27,182 nt of DNA from an uncultured Coriobacteriaceae bacterium (GTDB lineage Bacteria > Actinomycetota > Coriobacteriia > Coriobacteriales > Atopobiaceae): positions 1 to 27,182 of the forward strand of contig UWSJ01000015.1 in assembly GCA_900549525.1 (NCBI GenBank), read 5' to 3'. Shown here piece by piece: positions 22,481 to 27,182 of the stretch. How positions within the stretch are numbered: the stretch's first letter is position 1; the number at the start of each line of letters is the position of its first letter. The notes under the pieces are model-generated. The model searched no databases. It was not told where the DNA came from and saw nothing but the letters and a program-made list of their open reading frames with translations. The position numbers and the translations under genes are program-made.

Positions 22481-22540
22481 ATGGAAGGCAGTCATAGTAC
22501 GAGCGCCCACGACGCGGCACCCCGATTGGCCATTGCCTAA
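22481..22540 (+). CDS. 19-residue leader ORF upstream of mgtA
   Basis: MEGSHSTSAHDAAPRLAIA, with full-consensus AAGGAGGT at 22467-22474 and ideal 6-base spacing. This is the best ribosome site in the mgtA leader, clearly better than that of mgtA itself. It lies about 50 bases after the expected transcription start, and its stop is 151 bases before the mgtA ATG. Leader peptides control Mg2+ transporter genes in enterobacteria (mgtL) by coupling translation to termination. Here the peptide has one Pro and several acidic residues, and shares no sequence with MgtL. The role in regulation is inference. Confidence 0.6.
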   Translation: MEGSHSTSAHDAAPRLAIA

Positions 22541-22691
22541 ATCGCGGCAGAATCCCGTCTGATTCCCCATGGCTGACGCACAACTCGCAGTCGGCCATCG
22601 CCAACCCATAGCCCCGTCGTGGGCGCACACCACCCAATCCCATCCGTCGGCGCAATGCGCCGAGCCCCGTCTAAGGATCAGGGGGTGCGCC
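22541..22691 (+). promoter_or_regulatory. Untranslated mgtA leader between the leader ORF and mgtA
   Basis: 151 bases with a compact hairpin CGGCGC-AAT-GCGCCG at 22648-22662. A copy of GCCAT at the end of the leader ORF and another near 22594 can both pair with ATGGC at 22569. No run of T follows any hairpin, so classical attenuation is not evident; translation control or Rho-dependent termination fits better. Whether it senses Mg2+ is unknown. Confidence 0.4.
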
Positions 22692-25484
22692 ATGTCAATC
22701 AAGACGAACGCACTGCACATCCTGCGCACGAACGCGCAGGCCACCACCGGCGCGAGCGAGCTCGACCAGCTCGTCATCTTCGCCGCCACCCACACCGCCG
22801 CCGAGACCCTCGCCCAGCTTGGGAGCAGCGATCGCGGCCTCGCGCCCGACATCCTCGCCGCCTCGCGCGAGCTCCACGGCCCCAACGTCGTCGAGGCCGC
22901 CGGCCGGCCCTCGCTCGCCCGTCGCGTCGTGGCGGCATTCGCCACGACGTTCACGCTCATCCTCGTCGCCCTCGCGGGCATCTCGCTCTACACCAACGTC
23001 ATCCTCGCCGCACCGGACGACCGCGACCCCTCCACCGCCATCATCATCGCCGTGATGGTAGCCGTCTCGGGCATCCTCTCGCTCGTACAGGAGGGCAAGG
23101 GCGCGAACGCCGCGGCTTCGCTCCAGAAGCTCGTGACCAACACCTGCTGCGTCATCCGCGCCGGCGAGCCCGAGCAGGAGCTCCCCATGGCCGAGGTCGT
23201 GCCCGGCGACGTCATCCGCCTCGCTGCCGGCGACCTCGTGCCCGCCGACCTGCGCATTCTCGAGGCCAAGGACCTCTTCGTGAACGAGAGCGCCCTCACG
23301 GGCGAGTCCGAGCCGGTCGAGAAGGTCGCCGCCCCCGTCACGACGGACACGGAAGCCGCGGAAACAGGCGTCGCCCCGGCCCGCCTCGCTCTCACCGACT
23401 GCACCAACATCGCGTTCTCCGGCACCACGGTGCAGAGCGGCTCGGCCACGGCGGTCGCCGTTGCCACGGCCGGTGACGCCTGCATCGGCAAGCTCTCCCG
23501 CACGCTCGGCGACACCTCCCGCACCTCGGCCTTCGACCGTGGCGTCGCCGACGTCTCGCGCGTGCTCGTGGGCTTCATGCTCGTGATGTGCCCCATCGTC
23601 TTCCTCGCGAGCGGCCTCACCAAGGGCAACTGGCTCGATGCCCTGCTCTTCTCGGTGTCGGTTGCCGTGGGCATCACCCCGCAGATGCTGCCGGTCATCG
23701 TGACCACCTGCCTCGCCCGCGGCGCCCAGGAGATGAGCCGCCGGGACGTCATCGTCAAGGAGCTGCCCGCCATCCAGAATCTCGGCGCCATGGACGTGCT
23801 GTGCTGCGACAAGACCGGCACCCTCACCGAGGACAAGGTCGTGCTCGAGCGCCACATGGACGTCATGGGCAACGAGGACGACCGAGTGCTGCGCCACGCC
23901 TACCTCAACGCCCGCTTCCAGACGGGCCTGCGCAACCTCATCGACCGCGCAATCGTGGAGCGCGGCGAGGAGCTGCTCGACGCCTCGGCGCTGGATGGGC
24001 GCTACCGCAAGGTGGACGAGATCCCCTTCGACTTCGAGCGCCGCCTCATGAGCGTCGTGGTGACGGACGAGACGGGCAAGACCCAGATGGTCACCAAGGG
24101 CGCCGTGGAGGAGATTCTGGCCGCATGCTCGCACGTGGAGTACGCGGGGGCGGTCTCCCCGCTCACCGACGACCTCCGCGAGCGCGTCCGCGTCAAGGTG
24201 CGCGAGCTGGGTGCGCAGGGCATGCGCGTCGTGGCCGTGGCGCAGAAGACCAACCCGCGTCCGGCCGGGGCCTTCTCGACCGAAGACGAGCGTGACATGG
24301 TGCTCATCGGCTACCTGGCCTTCCTCGACCCGCCCAAGGCAAGCGCCGCCGAGGCCGTGGCCGAGCTCGAGCGCCGCGGCGTGGCCGTCAAGGTGCTCAC
24401 CGGCGACAACGAGCTCGTGGCGGCGGCCGTCTGCGCCAAGGTTGGCGTGGACGCGACGGACGCACTCGTGGGCACCGAGGTCGACACCCTCGCCGACGAC
24501 GAGCTCGCCACGCGTGCCGAGTCCACGCAGCTCTTCGCGCGACTCTCTCCCCTGCAGAAGGCCCGCGTGGTACGGGTGCTGCGCGAGCAGGCCGGCCACA
24601 CCGTGGGCTTCATGGGAGACGGCATCAACGACGCGGCGGCGATGCGCGCGAGTGACTGCGGCATCTCGGTCGACACCGCCGTGGACGTCGCCAAGGACAG
24701 CGCCCCGATCATCCTGCTCGAGAAGGACCTGCGCGTACTCGCCCGCGGCATCCGCGAGGGCCGCCGCACCTACGCCAACACCGTGAAGTACATCAAGCTC
24801 ACGGCGAGCTCTAACTTCGGCAACGTCCTCTCCGTGCTCGTGGCGAGCATCGTGCTGCCCTTCATGCCGATGACGGCGCTGCAGCTGCTGCTCCTGGGCC
24901 TCGCCTACACCGTGGCGTGCGTGGCGCTGCCGTGGGACAACGTGGACGAGGCGCAGTTGGCCGGCCCGCAGAGCTGGGACGCGCGCTCGGTCATCTCGTT
25001 CATGCTGTGGATGGGGCCGGTGAGCACGGTCTTCGACCTGCTCACATTCGCGGCGATGTTCTGGCTCGTGTGCCCGGCCGTGGTCGGGGCGCCGTGGGCG
25101 GCGCTTGCGGGCGCCGGGACTGCGGGCGCCGGCATCGCGGCGGGCGGCATGGCGGCAAGCACGGCGACCGCCCTGTTCGCCGCCGTGTTCCAGACCGGCT
25201 GGTTCGTCGAGTCGATGTGGACGCAGACGCTCGTCATCCACGCACTGCGCAGCGTCGGCGGCGCGGGCGCCAGCCGTCCCACCCGCGCGCTCGTGGCGCT
25301 CACGGTCGGCGGCGTGGCCGTGGTCACCGCCCTGCCCTGGACGCCCGGCGTCGCCGACGCACTCGGCCTCGTGGCGCTGCCCGTGCCCTTCTTCGTCCTA
25401 CTCGCCGGCCTCATGGCGGGATATCTTGGCCTCGCCCACGTCGCGAAGCGCCTGTACGTGCACAGGCACGGCAGCCTGCTGTAG
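22692..25484 (+). CDS. mgtA: Magnesium-translocating P-type ATPase
   Basis: 930 residues, P3B-type ATPase importing Mg2+ across the cytoplasmic membrane. The actuator domain carries TGES at 203-206. The membrane motif is TPQMLPVIVTT (329-339), characteristic of MgtA/MgtB. The phosphorylation site is DKTGTLT with Asp373; the nucleotide domain has MVTKGAVEE; the hinge GDGINDAAAM lies at about 642-651. Some ten membrane helices are visible: two near 80-130, two near 290-345 and about six from 700 onward. The C-terminal membrane part includes an Ala/Gly-rich insertion (GAPWAALAGAGTAGAGIAAGGMAAS) that may explain the length of 930 against about 900. ATG 22692 (AGGGGGTG upstream) is chosen since the conserved N-terminus starts there; the frame is open to 22569. 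A leader ORF and promoter precede it. Confidence 0.96.
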   Translation: MSIKTNALHILRTNAQATTGASELDQLVIFAATHTAAETLAQLGSSDRGLAPDILAASRELHGPNVVEAAGRPSLARRVVAAFATTFTLILVALAGISLYTNVILAAPDDRDPSTAIIIAVMVAVSGILSLVQEGKGANAAASLQKLVTNTCCVIRAGEPEQELPMAEVVPGDVIRLAAGDLVPADLRILEAKDLFVNESALTGESEPVEKVAAPVTTDTEAAETGVAPARLALTDCTNIAFSGTTVQSGSATAVAVATAGDACIGKLSRTLGDTSRTSAFDRGVADVSRVLVGFMLVMCPIVFLASGLTKGNWLDALLFSVSVAVGITPQMLPVIVTTCLARGAQEMSRRDVIVKELPAIQNLGAMDVLCCDKTGTLTEDKVVLERHMDVMGNEDDRVLRHAYLNARFQTGLRNLIDRAIVERGEELLDASALDGRYRKVDEIPFDFERRLMSVVVTDETGKTQMVTKGAVEEILAACSHVEYAGAVSPLTDDLRERVRVKVRELGAQGMRVVAVAQKTNPRPAGAFSTEDERDMVLIGYLAFLDPPKASAAEAVAELERRGVAVKVLTGDNELVAAAVCAKVGVDATDALVGTEVDTLADDELATRAESTQLFARLSPLQKARVVRVLREQAGHTVGFMGDGINDAAAMRASDCGISVDTAVDVAKDSAPIILLEKDLRVLARGIREGRRTYANTVKYIKLTASSNFGNVLSVLVASIVLPFMPMTALQLLLLGLAYTVACVALPWDNVDEAQLAGPQSWDARSVISFMLWMGPVSTVFDLLTFAAMFWLVCPAVVGAPWAALAGAGTAGAGIAAGGMAASTATALFAAVFQTGWFVESMWTQTLVIHALRSVGGAGASRPTRALVALTVGGVAVVTALPWTPGVADALGLVALPVPFFVLLAGLMAGYLGLAHVAKRLYVHRHGSLL

Positions 25485-25610
25485 CATGGACAACGGCGAC
25501 GTCGAGACATGCGGGCGCCCATCACACCACACGTAAGCAAGGGCCGCGCCGCAAGGGCGAGGCCGCCACGACGGTCGCCGCCCCAGGCACGACCGCCCAA
25601 AGGGGGAACC

Positions 25611-26690
25611 ATGCTCAGAATCGGACTGCTCACCAGCGGCGGCGACTGCCAGGCGCTCAACGCCACCATGCGCGGCATCGTCAAGACCATCATCAACCAG
25701 TCCAAGGAGCCCGTCGAGATCTGGGGCATCGAGGACGGCTACCAGGGTCTCATCTACGGTCGCTGGCGCAAGATGGACTGGGCCGACTTCTCCGGCATCC
25801 TCTCGCGCGGTGGCACCATCCTCGGCACGAGCCGCACGCCGTTCAAGTACCTCGACCAGCCCGAGGCCGATGGCGTGGAGAAGGTTCCCGCCATGAAGAA
25901 GAACTACAGGAAGCTCAAGCTCGACTGCCTCTTCATGCTGGGCGGCAACGGCTCGGCCAAGACGGCCAACCGCCTGTCGCAGGAGGGCCTCAACGTCATC
26001 GCGCTGCCCAAGACCATCGACAACGACACCTGGGGCACCGACATGACGCTCGGCTTCCCCACCGCCATCGACGTGGCCACCCGCTGCCTCGACGAGATCA
26101 AGACCACGGCCAACTCGCACCGTCGCGTGTTCGTGGTCGAGATCATGGGCCACAAGGTGGGCTGGATCCCGCTGTATGCGGGCATCGCCGGTGGCGCCGA
26201 CGTCATCCTCATCCCCGAGATCCCCTATGACCTCGACAACGTGATCAAGGCCATCGAGAAGCGCGAGCAGGACGGCGGCCGCTTTGCCATCGTGGCCGTG
26301 GCCGAGGGTGCCATCTCCAAGGAGGAGGCGGCGATGCCCAAGAAGCAGTACAAGAAGAAGGTCGCCGCCCGCGTGTCGCCCTCGATCGTCTACGACATCG
26401 CCGAGCAGATTGCCGAGCGCACCGACCGCGAGGTTCGCGTGGCCATCCCCGGCCACACCCAGCGCGGCGGCACCCCCGACGCACAGGACCGCATCTTCGC
26501 GACCCAGTGCGGTGTCGAGGCGGCCATGGGCTGCCTGCGCGGCGAGTTTGGCTACCTGATCGCCCAGCAGGACGGCAAGATCGTGCATGCTCCGCTCGCC
26601 GACATCGCCGGCAAGCTCAAGTACGTCGACCCCGACGGTGACCTCGTGCGCCAGGCCCGCGAGCTGGGCATCAGCTTCGGCGATCGATAG
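25611..26690 (+). CDS. pfkA: 6-phosphofructokinase, group III (ATP- or PPi-dependent)
   Basis: 359 residues, phosphorylating fructose 6-phosphate at C1. The phosphate-donor site has GGDCQALNA (10-18) and GGNGS (111-115); the catalytic loop is PKTIDND (133-139), with Asp137 the base. Gly114 at the position that selects ATP (Gly104 in E. coli) and Lys134 (Lys124-type, usual in PPi enzymes) is the mixed pattern of group III actinobacterial PFKs, so the donor cannot be called. Asn113 replaces the Asp of GGDGS, and His replaces the Arg of MGR (MGHKVGW). AGGGGGAACC precedes ATG 25611; the frame is open to 25509 but the sequence there is not family-like. It lies 126 bases after mgtA with no visible terminator between, so it may be partly cotranscribed. 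Confidence 0.93.
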   Translation: MLRIGLLTSGGDCQALNATMRGIVKTIINQSKEPVEIWGIEDGYQGLIYGRWRKMDWADFSGILSRGGTILGTSRTPFKYLDQPEADGVEKVPAMKKNYRKLKLDCLFMLGGNGSAKTANRLSQEGLNVIALPKTIDNDTWGTDMTLGFPTAIDVATRCLDEIKTTANSHRRVFVVEIMGHKVGWIPLYAGIAGGADVILIPEIPYDLDNVIKAIEKREQDGGRFAIVAVAEGAISKEEAAMPKKQYKKKVAARVSPSIVYDIAEQIAERTDREVRVAIPGHTQRGGTPDAQDRIFATQCGVEAAMGCLRGEFGYLIAQQDGKIVHAPLADIAGKLKYVDPDGDLVRQARELGISFGDR

Positions 26691-26743
26691 ATCGACAGGC
26701 ACGCGCCGCTAGATGCCGGCGCCGTCAGCTCAGCACCTTCACG

Positions 26744-26785
26744 GCCCGTCGTCGCGCACCCCAGCGCGGCGGCGGGCTTTCGTTT
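26744..26785 (+). terminator. Terminator downstream of pfkA, 14-bp stem
   Basis: Arms 26744-26757 and 26764-26777 pair over 14 positions with two G-T pairs, 6-base loop, then TTTCGTTT. It lies 53 bases after the pfkA stop. The 100 bases beyond, up to the convergent acetolactate synthase end, show nothing else. Confidence 0.85.
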
Positions 26786-26877
26786 GAATGGCCGAGAGGC
26801 TAGGCGACAACTACCGAGACGTACGCCCGGCCGCTTTCCGATTAGGCGCGGCGAGCACGACATGCGGCGCGACCGCG

Positions 26878-27182
26878 CTACTTCCCGTAGCGCTCGCGCA
26901 GCCGCTTCGTCAGCGCCATGTTCTCGGCGTAGTCCACACGCACGACCACCACGCTGGGTGCGTCGTCGTGACCAAAGGCGTCCTCGAGCGTGGGAACCAG
27001 GTCGTCCGCGGCCGTCACCTCGTAGCCGTGACAGTGCATGGCCTCGGCGTACGCCTTGAAGTCCGGGTTGGAGAAGCCCACGCCAAACGTGTCACCAAAC
27101 TGCTCCTCCTCCTTCCAGCGGATGAGCCCGTAGTGCTCGTCCTCCCAGATGAGCACCACGATGGGCACGTGCTCGCGCACGG
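26878..27182 (-). CDS. alsS: Catabolic acetolactate synthase, C-terminal part (runs off the window)
   Basis: About 100 residues, with the start outside the window; stop TAG at 26878. The stretch VVLIWEDEHYGLIRWKEEEQ, then NPDFKAYAEAMHCHGYEV and VRVDYAENMALTKRLRERYG, follows the last part of AlsS-type enzymes, where the diphosphate-binding loop is IWND-YGLI-WKQ and the C-terminus VDYSEN-KLTE. They condense two pyruvates to acetolactate with thiamine diphosphate and serve fermentation or acid relief. Here Glu stands in place of the usual Asn of the loop (IWED for IWND). It is convergent to pfkA; cofactor and substrate domains lie outside the window. An IlvB-type anabolic enzyme is less likely. 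Confidence 0.85.
   Translation of the reverse strand, partial: VREHVPIVVLIWEDEHYGLIRWKEEEQFGDTFGVGFSNPDFKAYAEAMHCHGYEVTAADDLVPTLEDAFGHDDAPSVVVVRVDYAENMALTKRLRERYGK

Noticed and set aside
22695..25241. 848-codon minus-strand frame opposite mgtA
   Set aside because: Its composition (His, Glu, Gly, Val repeats) is the expected mirror of mgtA codons; mgtA motifs are complete on the other strand.
1..27182. CRISPR arrays, rRNA genes, insertion sequences or prophage
   Set aside because: No regularly spaced repeats, rRNA signatures, transposase or integrase motifs were seen on either strand. The only dispersed-repeat candidates are the inverted-repeat element at 21243-21392 and the hairpin at 12051-12100.

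Overview
The window is high-GC, densely packed DNA with strong G/C third-position codon bias, many GTG starts and 4-base gene overlaps. The gene set (a monoderm-type Tad pilus locus, AlsS-like acetolactate synthase, group III phosphofructokinase with PPi-type residues, FucO, a single-polypeptide Mg2+ P-type ATPase) points to a fermentative, host-associated actinobacterium, most likely of class Coriobacteriia (Olsenella, Atopobium or Collinsella relatives). That placement is inferred from gene content only.

Layout. 1-68: 3' tail of an unidentified + strand gene with a strong terminator. 147-1241 (-): glycerol dehydrogenase gldA. 1553-1628 (+): tRNA-Phe(GAA) with promoter and terminator. 1695-11835 (-): one tightly coupled 13-gene Tad/Flp pilus operon, read from right to left: cpaB-like SAF protein, tadZ, tadA, tadB, tadC, flp, a membrane-anchored orphan, a second Flp-like pilin, a TadE-like protein, a 709-residue TadG-like protein, a second TadE-like protein, a DUF192-like protein and a zinc-ribbon/FHA protein. 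Neighbouring genes overlap or lie within 25 bp. A candidate promoter with an inverted repeat in its spacer lies at 12013-12041. 12242-18898 (-): marR, a heterodimeric ABC exporter pair with one degenerate ATP site, a GH29 alpha-L-fucosidase and rsgA. 19105-19748 (-): an unrecognised gene broken by an apparent 1-base deletion. 19997-21160 (+): fucO, preceded by a cre/LacI-type site and followed by a terminator enclosed in a 22-bp inverted repeat. 21487-22179 (-): a TetR-family regulator. 22481-25484 (+): a 19-codon leader ORF and the Mg2+ P-type ATPase mgtA, with promoter. 25611-26690 (+): 6-phosphofructokinase with terminator. 26878-27182 (-): C-terminal part of a catabolic acetolactate synthase.

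How the genes work together. The pilus operon encodes ATPase, platform, localisation ATPase, pilin and pseudopilins. Only the prepilin peptidase is missing and must be encoded elsewhere; no secretin is expected in a monoderm. The fucosidase and FucO suggest use of host-glycan fucose: fucose is released, metabolised to lactaldehyde and reduced to 1,2-propanediol, although the two genes lie about 5 kb apart and on opposite strands. The marR and tetR genes each have a palindromic site just downstream of a good promoter, so both probably repress themselves. The most unusual features are the prepilin-rich Tad operon with its FHA/DUF192 tail, the mgtA leader ORF, the 150-bp inverted-repeat element behind fucO and the frameshifted orphan gene.
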